The position numbers were made by a program, and so were the translations under genes. This document shows positions 18,521 through 30,257 of a stretch of 64,000 nt of DNA, piece by piece; within the stretch, counting starts at the first letter, position 1, and every line of letters begins with the position of its first letter. Origin of the DNA: Urophycis tenuis (taxonomy: Eukaryota > Chordata > Actinopteri > Gadiformes > Phycidae); assembly GCA_036785325.1 (NCBI GenBank), contig JAXIVH010000007.1, forward strand, positions 12,088,518 to 12,152,517, written 5' to 3'. The notes under the pieces are model-generated. The model was not told the DNA's origin and searched no databases. It saw nothing but the letters and a program-made list of their open reading frames with translations.

Positions 18521-20149
18521 CTTAATAATAGTACATGTGGACCACTGTTGTTGACAACCTGTTTTTTAACATCGCTAGACAGATCCACTCAATCTGATAT
18601 TTTTTTATTTCTCCACTTTTTTATCCATTTAAAAATATCTCCATTTATGTGGGTGAGAGGCCAAATTTGATAGAAAAATGTGCGTTTAGGAATATATCGT
18701 ATTCTTGTATTCAATTATTTATAAAGCGGTTGTCATGCACAAAGCAGACTCAATGTGCTTCACAAGAGATATACATAGTTACAGTAAAAGCAGTTATATA
18801 AAAATCAAGTAAACAATCATATGTATGCCATCTTCATCTTCTAGTTTTGGCCCATGTCCCATCTGCTAACATGGAGAGGGTGGGGCTTATGACCTATACT
18901 GCAGCCAGCCACTATGGCGTGATCCAAATGTTTTGGCTTCACTTTTACAGTCTATGCAGAAACCCCCTGTTTCAGACCAGTGGGTGGTGTCAACTGCATG
19001 ATTGCTAATTATCAATAAGTTGTCCTATCCCTGTTTGTTGTATCATATACTGTATGAATACTTATGCAAGGTCAGTCAGTCACTGTGACAAATATAACGC
19101 CGTGTAAAACAGCGACCAAACAAACCCTCAGCAGCAAACCCAACCGCGCTCATACCCTAACGCCACAAACAGCAGGCCCCGGAAGTGAAGCGGCCTGGAA
19201 GTGGGCGTGTCTCGGTCCTCAATCAAAGACCGTCCATCTGCCCACCGGCTGCCTTTATAGCAGACTTCTGGCAGTGATTGGCTGCTGGGGCAAGGTAGAT
19301 AACGTGGCAGGCCACTGCCACGGATGATGCTGGCAGACATCATCCTGCTACAATATGAACAGTACATATTATTCTCCCCAGACCCCTCACTAGGTACGCT
19401 AATCAGCTCATTACTCAGATCAGTGGAGTACTATGAGAATTTTCGTCGCGAAATCAAAATTCCACTGGAGCTCCAAGTGGTTTTGCGCACGCAGCATTAC
19501 AACACTGTTTACAGCTCTACTACAAGTCACTGTACAATGTCATTTTTGGCACAAAACGAATTGACATAACCTTATATTATGGGGTGGGTATTTACGTTTC
19601 TTTAGTCATCCGCCTTCTTGGTTTGTTATAGAAATTAATATCAAGTGACACGTACACGTAGGGCGAAAATAGGGCACGGACGGTAGAAGCTAATACGGTA
19701 GGTCCTACTTACTGAGCGTAACGTTAGCGTTAGCTAAAATGCCACCATAGCTAACAATGTAGACTAGCCAACTAGTTGTTGGCTACAAAACACAGTGCGT
19801 TGATCTCATAAGGCACGTTTATTTTCTCTATAATGCTGTTCAGTGTGCAATATGTGTGTGTGGAGACTATATTTTTCACGAAACACTTGGAGAGGAGCAG
19901 AGCTGCTTCTTCTCAATTCACTTGGAGGGAGCCCGATCTACAGGGTGTCACATGATTTTCGTACATCTAACCTGGACATTGCCATTGGCCCATTGCCAAC
20001 ATCAGACCGAAAATATGGTGAAATATTTTACTATGGTGATAAACATAGCTTATTGTAATGATTATAGGTAGTAGGCCTATATTTAACTGAGTGATGAAAA
20101 TTTTACTTCAGAAAAAATGACAGATTTTTCTTTACAAGCCTTACACAAG
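18521..20149. other. no gene seen; scattered repeat fragments
   Basis: A LINE-tail-like piece (about 18715-18800) and a segment around 18840-18960 (GGGGCTTATGACCTATACTG) look like dispersed fish repeats. The GC-rich stretch 19080-19330 resembles an LTR or promoter fragment, but no ends can be defined. Confidence 0.35.
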
Positions 20150-20990
20150 GCCGCTATACCTGGCGGCACAATCAAGTGCTGAGGTGTCTAGCAGCGGCGC
20201 TGGAGAGCAGACGGACGGTCGTCAACGCCCTGCCTTCACGTTCCTCCCTGTCTGCATCTTCTGGGCAGTTTATTCGTGAAGGGGAGGTGCCACCAAAGAC
20301 CCCCCGACCGAAATCAGAGGCCGGACAGCTAGGAGCAGCACGAGACTGGAGGCTCCTAGTCGACCTGGAGCAGAGACTCTGCTTCCCAGCGGAGATCGCC
20401 ACAACCAATCTCAGGCCAGATCTCGTGTTGTGGTCCCCTACAATCCGAAGCGCTTACATCATCGAGCTCACAGTGCCCTGGGAGGATAACATGGGCGAGG
20501 CCTATGAGCGCAAGAAGCTTCGGTATGCTGAGCTGGCAGCAGATGCTGCTCAACGGGGGTGGAAGGCCACAGTTTGTCCCGTGGAGGTGGGCTGTAGAGG
20601 CTTCGTGGGCAGGTCAGTTCCCAGTCTCCTGAAGGAAATGGGAATCCAAGGCCTGGCCCAACGGCAAACCATCAAAGCCCTGTCCAGTGCTGCTGAGAGA
20701 GCAAGCCAGTGGCTCTGGATCAGAAGGAGAGACAACAGCTGGTCTCCAAAATAACAACTGAAGTCAAGACGGCATCTGGAAGGGGGCAAGGAGGAGGGGG
20801 GCACACCTGGGACGCCAGGTGTTGCTGCTGAACCCTCTTGAGGTGTCGTGGGCCCAGTCAGCGAAACACCCAGGATGGAGGGCGCCCACCTGACGACCCC
20901 GATGAAACCCTTGGCCCTTTCCACCCAACCCTGAGATGACATCCCCACCCACAGTTCTCAGAGTATAGTTAGGATTGCAACCTAGTCCCA
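20150..20990 (+). mobile_element. LINE fragment with restriction-like endonuclease domain
   Basis: An open frame at 20176-20754 encodes the C-terminal end of a site-specific-type LINE protein: TTNLRPDLVLWS (PD), then AYIIELTVPWED (E), then YERKKLRYAELA, VCPVEVGCRGFVG and ASQWLWIRRRD. The RPD...E..VPWED...K layout is the PD-(D/E)xK endonuclease of R2/NeSL/HERO-type elements. The reverse transcriptase is missing, so the copy is strongly 5'-truncated. The 3' UTR extends to about 20990. Relatives lie at 32640-34335 and 59471-63813. Confidence 0.72.
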
Positions 20991-21135
20991 TTTAGGTATG
21001 CGGTCAGGCACAAGCTTGGCTCAGGGAGAAGGACGCCCCTGTCATGCAAAGTCCGCTGCACTTTAGGGTGATAACATCATATCCTGTGTTTTATAAAACT
21101 TATGTATTTAAGTATTTGAAATACTCTAAATCCCT

Positions 21136-21487
21136 TGTGACACTTACGGGGTTGAGCGGAGACAAGAGCGAGACCAAGCAGCGTAAACGGTGGAACAGAG
21201 TTTAATTAAGTGCCGGACGAAACCGGCAAATCAAATCACAAAGACAAAGTACGTCCAGATACAACATACAATACACTCAATACATTACACACGCAACAAC
21301 TCACAAAGGGGAGACGGACACACGAGGTTAAATAGGGAAACAAACAAGACACAGGTGAGACACATTGGGAATTAGACACAGGTGGCTGCTAATGGCCACC
21401 GGGGATTCTGGGGGTTGTAGTGCCGGGACCGGTGATCAATAGCCAGGCGACGCCGATCGAGGTAGAGGGGGAGGCGTTGGCGTGATA
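21136..21487 (-). mobile_element. solo-LTR-like repeat, copy 2
   Basis: This is the reverse complement of the 3792-4194 segment, with matching TGGTCTCGCTCTTGTCTCCG and GATCACCGGTCCCGG parts and shared ends. It has an internal deletion relative to copy 1 (around the region encoding the CTGTATTTGG stretch). Confidence 0.5.
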
Positions 21488-21704
21488 CCCCTCAAAGTAT
21501 TTTGTTACAAACTACATTTGATTTTTTCCAATCGTGCAAAATACAAATGACAAAATACCCTAAAGTAATTAAATACGTTTTTCAAATACATTTAATTGAA
21601 ATACTGCCCACCTCTGCTAATAGGGCTATCTGTAGAAGATTTATAATTCTGCTTGGCTTTTCTATTTTGAATATTAAATATTAAATATTTTGCAGGTACT
21701 TGGA
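21488..21704. other. AT-rich sequence, nothing recognised
   Basis: No open frame or repeat boundary is seen. Confidence 0.4.
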
Positions 21705-24700
21705 ACTCAACTCAACTCAACTTTATTTGGAAAGCACTTTAAAAACAACCACAGCGGCAACAAAGTGCTGTACATAAACAAGAAACAATAAAATAAATAA
21801 AACAGGGATAAAACACTAAAATAAAAAACAATTTAAAAAACATTTAAAAAAGCAAACCAATAAAACACTTTCGCGCGCAAAAGCTGCATGCCGCCGGTTA
21901 CACTACTCCAGCCTTGAGATCGCTTTCTTTTAACTTTTAACTTTCTTTTTCTTTTCTTTTTTTTCCTATTTCTTTTTCTCTGAAGTACGAGGAAGCCCTA
22001 CACTCTCAAACAATGCTGTTTGAGAGTTTTGTTGTGCTACTCGTATACTTTTTTCATTATCAATGCCGCCTACACCGGGACACGCTGCCTTTGTTTAAAC
22101 CAGAGAACAGCTGATCGCACTAATGCCAGCCGGCATAGTGGCCAGACCAGCGGATTTACCACCTGATCTCTGGAGGAAAACTCATCGGGGATGCAGAGGA
22201 GGGAAACGACGTCGGGGGAGAGGGTTGACACGGAATATGCGGATGGAAAGGAGAAAATTCAAGCCGTGTCTCCCCTCTATTGTTATGGGGAATGTTCAAT
22301 CCCTTTATAACAAAAGCGCTGACGGCGCTAACGCGGAGCCACACAGTTTACCGGGAATGGAGTTTAATGTGTTTCACTGAGACATGGTTGCACATGGATA
22401 TTACGGACCCGATTGTATCTGTCGATGGCTTCCACACTGTTCGGGCGGACCGGGACTGTACCAAGAGCGGTTTTTAGCGGAAGGGGGGGGGGCTCGCCGT
22501 CCTAGTTAATATCAGGTGGTGCAATCCCGTCACATCTGTATTAAAGAACAGCTCTGTGGCCCTGATGCTGAAGTGTTGGCCGTTGGTCTACGTCCATATC
22601 ACCTCCCTAGGGAGATCCCGCATGTCATCATCATCATGGTGTACATCCCTCCCACTGCTAACCCATCAGCTGCCTGCGGCACAATATACACACCACCGTC
22701 TCAAAACTGCAGACCAAACACCCCAGTGCCCTCATCATCATGTCGGGAGACTTTAACAACGTCACCATGGATAGAGTTCTACCGACTTTTAAGCAGTATG
22801 TGAGCTGTCCTACCAGAGGGGTGAGGACCCTGGACCTGATGTATGCCAACATTAAGGAGGCATACATCTCATCTTACCGAGCAGGAGCGTGGGGGGGGGG
22901 GGGGGAGGAGCTCAGAGAGGTAAGGCGGGGTCAGACCATTTAAAGATTTAAAAACAAATAAAAGAATCTTAAAATGCACTCTAAAATGCACAGGCAGCCA
23001 GGAGGGAGGCCAGGATGGGAGTTATGTGCTCCCTCTTACGAACTCCAGTTAAGAGGTGAGCAGCCGCGTTCTGCACTAACTGGAGCCGTGCGAGGGAGGA
23101 CTGGCTGACTCCAAAGTACAGCAAGTTACATTAATCCAGCCAAGAGATAACAAAGGCATGGATTACTGTTTCAAAGTGCTGGTGCATAAGAAAAGGCTTT
23201 ACCTTGGCCAGCTGCCTGATCTGGAAGAAGCTGGACCTTACAACAGCACTTATCTGACAATCTAATTTAAAATCACTGTCAATCTTAAAACCTAAATTTG
23301 TGACAGTTGGCCTTAAAAAATCTGCCAGAGGGCCCAAGTCAACAGGAGGGGTCACACAGGAGCCACTAGGGCCAAACACCATTACGTCTTCTTCTCATTT
23401 AAATTAAAAAAGTTCAAGGCCATCCAGGCCTTGATGTCCTCGAGACATGACAGGAGTGGTGTGAGCGACACATATATCTGACTGTCGTCAGCGTAACAAT
23501 GGAAAGGGATGCCGTGCTTTCTCAAAATGGAGCCCAGGGGCAGTAAATACAGGAAAAAAAGTAAGGGCCCTAAAATCGACCCCTGTGGAACCCCATACAG
23601 CAGTGGAGCGGGGCTGGACTCCGAGGTACCGAGGCTTACACTCAAACTTCTGTCAGTCAGATAGGACTTGAACCACTCCAGCGCAGTACCACCGATGCCA
23701 ACTAGGTGGCGTAACTGAGCCACTAGGGTGATATGGTCCACGGTATCAAACGCTGCAGTCAGGTCCAACAGAACAAGAATTACAAAGTCACCGGAGTCGT
23801 CAGCCAGGAGGATATCATTAAAAACTCTGAGTAGAGCTGATTCTGTGCTATGCATAGTTTTAGACCAGATTGAAAAACCCTGCACATCGAGAAAGGACTG
23901 TAGCTGACCGTATACAACCTTCTCCAGGATCTTAGAAATAAAGGGCAGCTTGGAGACAGGCCTAAAATTGGCCAGCACGCTGCGATCGAGACCAGGTTTC
24001 TTTAGTAGGGGCTGCACCACTGCATGTTTAAAACTTAGAGGAACAAGACCAGTAGACAGACTACTGTTAATGATATTTAACACAGACTGCCCTATACTGG
24101 GGAAAACCTCTTTAAAGAAATGAGGGGAGACAGCATCACAGAGAGAACCTGATGGCTTAATATGGCCAACCAGGTCCTCTAAAAAAGACAAAGACACTGG
24201 CTCAAAACCATCAAAAGCTGCAGAACAAGGAGCCGTGACCGAGGGGTCAGATGCAGGAGCAGAGATGAGGGACCTAGCAGTAGCAACTTTATCAATAAAA
24301 AAGTGCAGGAAGCTATCACACATTTCAGGAGATGCCTCCAAGCTGACAGGCTGTGGGGCATTAAGAACAGTGTCAATGGTTTTAAATAACATACGCGGGT
24401 TGTGACGGTTGGACTCAATGGCGTTTGACAGGTGTTCTGTTTTAGACTCTTTAACGGTGCTCTGGTAGTGGCGCTAACAGTCCTTTAGGATTTGGAAAGA
24501 AACCTGCAGCTTGTCCTTCTTCGACTTCCGTTCAGCTTTGTGGCACTCCCGTCTAGCTGCACGGGTTCTGTTGTTAAGCCAGGGCTCAGACTTGGCTTTG
24601 GGCTGCACAGTTTTTAATGGAGCCACAGAGTCCAGTATGGTCCGGCATGAGGAGTCAAAACAGGAGCTAAGGTCCTCAGTGTCAGCAGAGGCAAGAGGCA

Positions 24701-25030
24701 CAGAGAGCTGGTCAAAAGCCACAGAGAAATGACCGGCAGTGCAAGAGTTAAAAATCCAACGTCTCTGAACAGGAGCGCCAGATTTAACTCTAGCACAGGA
24801 GAAATCAACTTCGAACAGCACAGGCATATGGTCAGAAAACACATCATCACAGATCTCCAAGTTAGAGGAAGGAAGAAGGAAGGAAGAACCTCCAGACAAG
24901 TCAAACAGTTACGAAGGGGTTTAAAAGAGACACTGATCTGGCCTTTGCTAACTGAGAGGAAAGACACAATTCCCCTTCTCTTTCCTAGAGCATCTGATTT
25001 ACAGTGCACACCAAGGGTGTGTAAGTGACT
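21705..25030 (-). mobile_element. L2-type LINE, minus strand, interrupted by another LINE
   Basis: The 3' tail at 21705-21880 (minus AAAGTTGAGTTGAGTTGAG) and the coding part at 22936-25030 appear to be one element. On the minus strand the order is an endonuclease end (ICDDVFSDHMPVLFEVDF), a linker, then reverse transcriptase at 24392-23382 with ANFRPVSKLPFISKILEKV, LLDLTAAFDTVDH, GVPQGSILGPLLF and HCYADDSQIYV. A C-terminal part follows (ISAVVRSSFFQIRQLAKVK). The N-terminal endonuclease is missing and frames shift near 24470 and 23382, so it is a dead 5'-truncated copy. The YADD core is intact. Confidence 0.78.
21885..22935 (+). mobile_element. plus-strand LINE endonuclease fragment nested in the L2 copy
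   Basis: Plus-strand frames give a 5' region and APE-type endonuclease pieces: SIVMGNVQSLYNK, MCFTETWLHMDITD, HVIIIMVYIPP, IMSGDFNNVTMDR and GVRTLDLMYANIKEAYIS. It ends around a poly-G run at 22888-22905. The frames are broken in several places. Its position inside the 3' UTR of a minus-strand L2 copy indicates a later insertion. The reverse transcriptase is absent. Confidence 0.65.
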
Positions 25031-25606
25031 CATGCTGCTAAGTAAAAATTCAGTCCTCCTAACTCATAAGAATTACCGTCCAAGGAATTACGTTTATTTT
25101 CTAAAAGTTTTTTCTGAAAGTGATTTGTTTCAGTTTATTGCAACAAACATTAACCCGGAGAGATGGCAACCTTTAGCAAATAACCATCCAGCAGTTGATC
25201 ACTTGTTCTTCTTTTTTAAAGTTAATCCTACATTATATCACTGCATGAGTGAGTAGTTACTGCAAAAACATGGTTGTCCTTAAGTCCTTGCAAGTTGATT
25301 TTCGAATGCAATTAACTGATACTAATTGCTGCCTTAAAAGAAGGAAACCAATCAAAAAACTGATGGATGATTTAGAAAATGCTCAACAGGACTGTACTCA
25401 GTTTGCCATTTGCCGTAACTTCACCCATGCAAAACCTCCAGTATGGTTCTTAAAACTGACTACAACCATGCCCTGACCAAATTACAATTTTAATTATTAG
25501 AGTTGGCAATTTCTCGTATTTTCTGTTCTGGGATTTATTGTGTTTTATATTCTGTGGGCTGTTGGGAAAAACAAGTGTTAACTGATTTGAAAAAAATATC
25601 TGTCAG
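25031..25606 (+). other. between the LINE and the 3' exons of the G2E3-like gene
   Basis: AT-rich. A short open frame at 25032-25256 (FIATNINPERWQPLANNHPA) is not recognised. It might be an unrecognised exon of the G2E3-like gene, but no paired splice sites are convincing. Confidence 0.3.
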
Positions 25607-25714
25607 ATGGTCTTGGAAAAGAATGGCCAATACAGGATGAGGATGAAGACAGTGATGTCTCTTTGGAGGATATATGTAGGATCACAGGATTCCTTTGCAC
25701 ATTTATTGAGAACA
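25607..25714 (+). CDS. candidate acidic exon of the G2E3-like gene
   Basis: An acceptor-like ATATCTGTCAG ends at 25606 and a donor GTAAAT follows 25714. The exon is 108 nt (36 codons, phase 1 in and out) and open, reading GLGKEWPIQDEDEDSDVSLE then DICRITGFLCTF. Its length and compatible phase support a real exon, but no homology is recognised. Confidence 0.35.
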
Positions 25715-25970
25715 GTAAATATATACTTTTAACAGTTCCTCAGGTTATTTAACTGAAAGTCTGTATTGGGTGCAAATAAATGAATGTTGGTCAAAAACAC
25801 AAGGCTTTGATTCCTCTACTTTTTATTACCTGTGGATTATCAGCTATATGAATAACCCAAAGCACAAATTAAGTAAAATTATGTTCTTTTTTCAACTTCA
25901 TTTATGATTGATGATACAAAATCATTTCAGGCAATAAAATAAATGTTGACTTTCTTCTCTATTTTGGTAG

Positions 25971-26178
25971 CGTCTCAAAGCATCCTTGGGAAACTCCTGC
26001 AGTTCTGGATAGGGTGGAATGTGCGGCCCAGACAATTGGATGTTAACGTGGTGGAGAGCAACTTCCCCAGGTCTTCCACCTGCTTAAACTTCCAGGACAT
26101 TACGAAGAGTACTCTAACTTTGAAAGAGACATTCTTGCTGCTATTTGCAGCACTGACACTGGGTTTGGAATGGTCTAA
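25971..26178 (+). CDS. G2E3-like gene, terminal HECT exon (one-base frameshift)
   Basis: After the acceptor ATTTTGGTAG the frame reads SQSILGKLLQFWIGWNVRP and then VESNFPRSSTC, resembling the HECT C-lobe up to its catalytic Cys. The conserved continuation KLPGHYEEYSNFERDILAAI then STDTGFGMV, ending in TAA at 26176-26178, is in another frame. A single missing base just after the Cys codon near 26087 explains this. Confidence 0.6.
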
Positions 26179-26670
26179 GGATACATCAATATATCACTGT
26201 ACACCTTAGTGTACATTTGTTGTATTGCATGGCCAGCAACAAAATATAGCAGCATAAAAGTATTTGAAAGAGTGATATCAACTAGTGCCTAGTTCTGCCA
26301 GCGTGTGTAACACTGGTGCAGTAAAAAGGTCTGCATGCTTGTGATGTGGTAAAGCATATTTGTTATTTGCTTCATGTCTATACCATTGTCTTTTAGGTTT
26401 AATCTCACTGTTCACAATTGTTTTAAAGCTCAGGAGACAGTTACAGAGACAAATTGAGTTGTTGCTGTTTATTTGTGGTATTGTTCTGAAACAGGATGCA
26501 TGTTGCAGTTTCTCGAGCCTTCTGATTCAGAGACTAATCACATGTGAAATGATTACTTCAAAACAAGTTATCTTGATAACTACAGGACAGTTTCTTGTAC
26601 ACGGCTCTGTTATATAACCATAATGGTTTTCAATTTTTAAACTTAATGGTTGAAAAAAAAAGTTCATTAA
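26179..26670. other. 3' flank of the G2E3-like gene, no other gene
   Basis: AT-rich sequence without recognisable coding content or defined repeats. Confidence 0.4.
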
Positions 26671-27398
26671 TAGCAGTGGCGGTTCTAGAGATTTTGCCTT
26701 GGGGGGGCAAAGGTGGGGCATGAGGTTCCAGCAGGGGGGCATACATTGTCGATGCAGTCGTTTATGGAAATTGCAGAAATAATTTTTACTTAACTTTTAC
26801 AATCAAGTTGTCTTGTCCAGTATGTGTATGAACCATTGTACCATCAAGGGAAAACTGATTCAACCACCTAAACCATCTTTTCTGAAAGTATATCCCCTCA
26901 GGATGTGATCCAACATCAAATGAGACATGCCCCACCCTCCTCACTGTTATGCTACCCATACTCAATTCCTTAGGTATAGGTAATTCATGTGTCTGGGAAA
27001 TCCCTCAGTCTGGGCTTGAACCATTAAGGGACAACTGATTCAACCACCTATACAATATAATTCCTGAAAGCATATACCTTAAGGATGTGACCTGACGTGG
27101 ATTTTGACATGTCCCACCTGCATCTTTACTTTGCTGCCCATGCAGAATGCATTGTGAGTAGGGTTATGAAGTATGGCTGATACTTTTGGATCTGTACTAT
27201 AAAGGAAAAACAGATTCAACCTGATTCAAACACCTAACCATATATTTTCTGAACTGATGATGATTCCTTCAGGATGTTATTACTATCATAGAGACATGCC
27301 CCACCATCCTCATGGCTATGCTGCCCATATATAATACACTGGGTGTGTCCCTTTGTGGCATGGTGTCCACGTATGTGTACGGTAAAATACCTTTTGAA

Positions 27399-27430
27399 TA
27401 AAAGCATATATATATATATATATATATATA
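27399..27430. repeat. (TA)n microsatellite
   Basis: A pure TA dinucleotide run of about 16 units. Confidence 0.9.
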
Positions 27431-27581
27431 TCTACTAAATCAAAATGCATTTCAAGTTGATCCTAATTCTGAGTAATAAAATCAATCTTAGACTTAAATG
27501 GTTCAACTCTATGCCTACTTTATTTTTGGCAACACATTGGATCAGAACAATACAATACAAGCATCAACCCATCCTTCCATA

Positions 27582-27695
<114 letters not shown>

Positions 27696-27857
27696 TACAT
27701 TTCATCCCACCAGCCCTCCTATACTATTCACACTTCACGCCAGCCAAACATTTGTAATTCTCATTTTGATATTTAACATTGTCATTGTCACTGTACTTAA
27801 TGTGTACAGAATAATAATAAAAGTAAAACAAAATCAAATCAAACCACCCTTCCATAC

Positions 27858-27928
27858 TCTCTCTCTCACACACACACACAGACACACACACACACACACA
27901 CACAGACACACACACACACACACACAGA

Positions 27929-27978
<50 letters not shown>
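27858..27978. repeat. interrupted (AC)n microsatellite
   Basis: AC dinucleotides interrupted by AGAC at roughly even spacing, preceded by a short TC tract. Confidence 0.95.
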
Positions 27979-27980
<2 letters not shown>

Positions 27981-28171
27981 TAAGAGAGAAAGTTACATTT
28001 CACACTTTTACTATTTAAACTTTATGCCAGCAAAACATTTGTAGTTCACAATTTGAAATGTAACATTGTCTTGCATAAAATTAGAAAACACTAAATTTGT
28101 ACTGAATAACACTAAAAGTAAAACAAAATCAAATCAAACCACCCTCCCATATTTTCTCTCAGTCAGTCAAA

Positions 28172-28208
<37 letters not shown>

Positions 28209-28210
28209 AA
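28172..28210. repeat. short (TC)n(AC)n microsatellite
   Basis: A third compound copy. The flanking AAAACAAAATCAAATCAAACCACCCT is shared with the 27825-27850 flank, so the microsatellite block was duplicated together with its flank. Confidence 0.85.
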
Positions 28211-28286
28211 CACCATACATACAAACGTAACATTTCTATCATATTGAATTCATCTATTGCAATGCCTGTCTAAATATTTAAGACAA

Positions 28287-28742
28287 TTAAAGCCGGCAGT
28301 TTTGGTGTTGAGTGGCATAGCGTTGCACAAACATGTTTAGGTCAAGTGCTTTTGCACGCTCACTTTCAATGCTGAGCACAGCCAAATTTGTCAACCGCTC
28401 ACCTCCTATTGTTGACCGCAGGTGGTCTTTTACAAGTTTAAGTGTTGAAAAACTGCGCTCACATCCAGCAGTACTTACTGGCAGAACAGCTGCTATTTTA
28501 CACAAGCGGTACAGCTCACACATTACCTCCTTAAAAGGCTCCAAAAATGTCACCAAATCAATGAGAGAAGATGTACTGTTTGCTCCATGTTCTTTATACC
28601 TCACAAAAAGTCGTTGTGCCTGCTGGTTCTGGGTCGGTGTAGCCGCATCACTGGAGTACAGACGGTGACAGACCCACTGTATGTTGGTGTGTGTGCAGTG
28701 TTGACACGGTGTTGCGGCAGGTAGCAAGTTCACGCCGAGCAC
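28287..28742 (-). pseudogene. hAT transposase C-terminal (dimerisation) domain fragment
   Basis: A 151-codon open frame contains LPVSTAGCERSFSTLKLVKD and then LTNLAVLSIESERAKALD, the characteristic hAT family C-terminal dimerisation motif. It starts without a proper upstream transposase, so the catalytic region is gone. It resembles the ZMYM1/TTF-type hAT group. Confidence 0.75.
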
Positions 28743-29835
28743 GGTAACCGTAACAGTGGGAGCGAGACGTGCTCCGGAAGCATCCGCCCAGTTGGGATAG
28801 CCTTCCTAAGCAGCTACACAGAGGTGCTAGTTGCTGTTCTCTTATATTGTATGTTTGGTGCCGCCCTTAGATTGTTTGTTTGTTTGTTTGTTTATTTTCC
28901 TCTAGCCTACAGGCCTAGTATCTGTGTAAGCGTGAATGTGAGCTGTAGGTTAGAGTGGATTTATTTTGTTTATTATTTTCTTTCATTTTTTTCTCTTTTC
29001 ATTTCAAGTCTCCCTTCCCAGTTAAAAGCCTCAGTGGTTAACAGGCCCATTAGGATTTAGCTTTTGCTAGCCGGTCCCTATAGCGTTGTCACTCCAGTAG
29101 CCCGATAGCGATTGCAGTGTGTGTGGGTTGAACTCTTGATTGCTGTGTCACATTTGTGTGTGTGTTTCAGGTTGAACTCTTAAATTATATCACCAGAGTG
29201 CATTTTCCCAGCACCTAACGTGTGTTCTCTTCTCTCTCTCGTGTGCTCCAGATCACTTGTCATTAAGACCTGGCCTAGCCTTAGTCCTCCTATTGGCCCT
29301 GTTACTGAGGTTCCCCAGTCCCCACCCTGTCTGTGATGTTTTTCTTAATCATTTACTTTTCTTGCTTTATCTTTTCTTTTATCTGGTGACCAGCTAAATG
29401 ATCTGTGTGACCATATGTATTAAATAAAGTATATATATTTGTATAAATTGACCCACGTGACGACCACTTTATTGAGTTCCCCTTGCTCTTCTAGTTGGTG
29501 CCCTAGTTCAAGGGGTGGCGTTGTCAACTTGCCCTTAGGGGGCACAACATTACTTACCAGAAAATCGACAGATGAAGAGAGATTCTGAAGAAAGAAAGGT
29601 TCACCTGAAATGGCAGCTGTTATGCTCTTACCTGTGTTGTAATGACACAGTGCGCATGTGCCAGATGGACGCAAAGCGCGTTGAGATAATCTCCATTTTC
29701 TAAATTACTGTGTTGACTACATTTTAGTAAAAAAAGTTGAATATCCCTCAAAATTTTAATCTTTATTGAAATGTAACAGAACTATCTTGTTTTTATTACT
29801 AACCGTGAATGTATTATGTATTTGCAATATAAAAA
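28743..29835. other. possible LTR-like region, no gene
   Basis: It contains a (TTTG)n patch near 28875, a TATTAAATAAAG polyadenylation-like signal near 29418 and a GC-richer block at 29450-29560. This would fit an LTR of a retroelement, but no paired LTR or coding region is present. Confidence 0.25.
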
Positions 29836-29843
29836 CCTTAAAT

Positions 29844-30257
29844 CAGGGGTCTCCAACGCGTCACTCGTGAGCTACCAGTAGCTCACAACCCCATTCCAGG
29901 TAGCTCGCCAAACGGTTAATTATATCCAATCAAATTCATAGATGTCCCGCTCCCTTCTTACACAAAATGATTATTTGCCAATTACTTGTCAATAAAACGG
30001 TGATGCTGCTTAAAATGTACTATTTTCATGAAGAGTGGGAAACAGTTGTTTTGTTTCACGAATGTAACGTGATGTTTTAATGCAAAATGTTTGAGTTGTG
30101 GACACCAACATTTTGTAAATGTTCAGGCAAAACAAGCTTATTCCGTTTGTTTAGGTTGAAATCAACTATGACAATAAATGTAATAAAACATGAGTAGCTC
30201 TTGGCCATTTCAATTAAAAAAAGTAGCTCTCAGAGGAAAAAAGGTTGGAGACCCTTG
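29844..30257. mobile_element. 414-bp hAT (Charlie-like) MITE
   Basis: The ends are CAGGGGTCTCCAAC and, inverted, GTTGGAGACCCTTG. The flanks CCTTAAAT (29836-29843) and TCTTAAAT (30258-30265) form an 8-bp target duplication with one mismatch. The interior has GTAGCTC motifs in both orientations. Non-coding. Confidence 0.8.

Larger units (their letters stand above)
4409..26178 (+). pseudogene. G2E3-like / HECT-type ubiquitin ligase gene, disrupted by a transposon
   Basis: Exons can be assembled at 4409-4625, 4968-5016 joined to 13291-13393, 13592-13704, 14362-14555, 14661-14858 and a final exon at 25971-26178, with a candidate extra exon at 25607-25714. For the first five exons the donor and acceptor phases agree (1, 0, 2, 1, 1), which is strong evidence for a real gene. 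The product reads like the fish 'G2/M phase-specific E3 ligase-like' family: an N-terminal segment with KAY/PKLRLGGGFELL, a C-x2-C...H-x3-C zinc-binding motif, and a HECT-like tail with a candidate catalytic Cys in FPRSSTC. HECT enzymes pass ubiquitin from that Cys to substrate. Two lesions are visible: an 8.3-kb EnSpm insertion inside exon 2 (reading into it stops after about six codons) and an apparent one-base loss in the last exon. The central HECT exons are not identified. Family assignment is from memory of the motif pattern. Confidence 0.6.

Noticed and set aside
17771..18554. Three overlapping 180-230 codon frames with WWWYW repeats
   Set aside because: All three plus-strand frames are open because the 37-bp unit lacks stops. 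The true coding direction of the source exon is the minus strand.
19064..19330. Plus-strand frame MQGQSVTVTNITP
   Set aside because: GC-rich repeat-like sequence without recognised domain or neighbouring exons.
22123..22380. Separate small gene starting MPAGIVARPADLPPD
   Set aside because: It is the 5' region of the plus-strand LINE endonuclease fragment.
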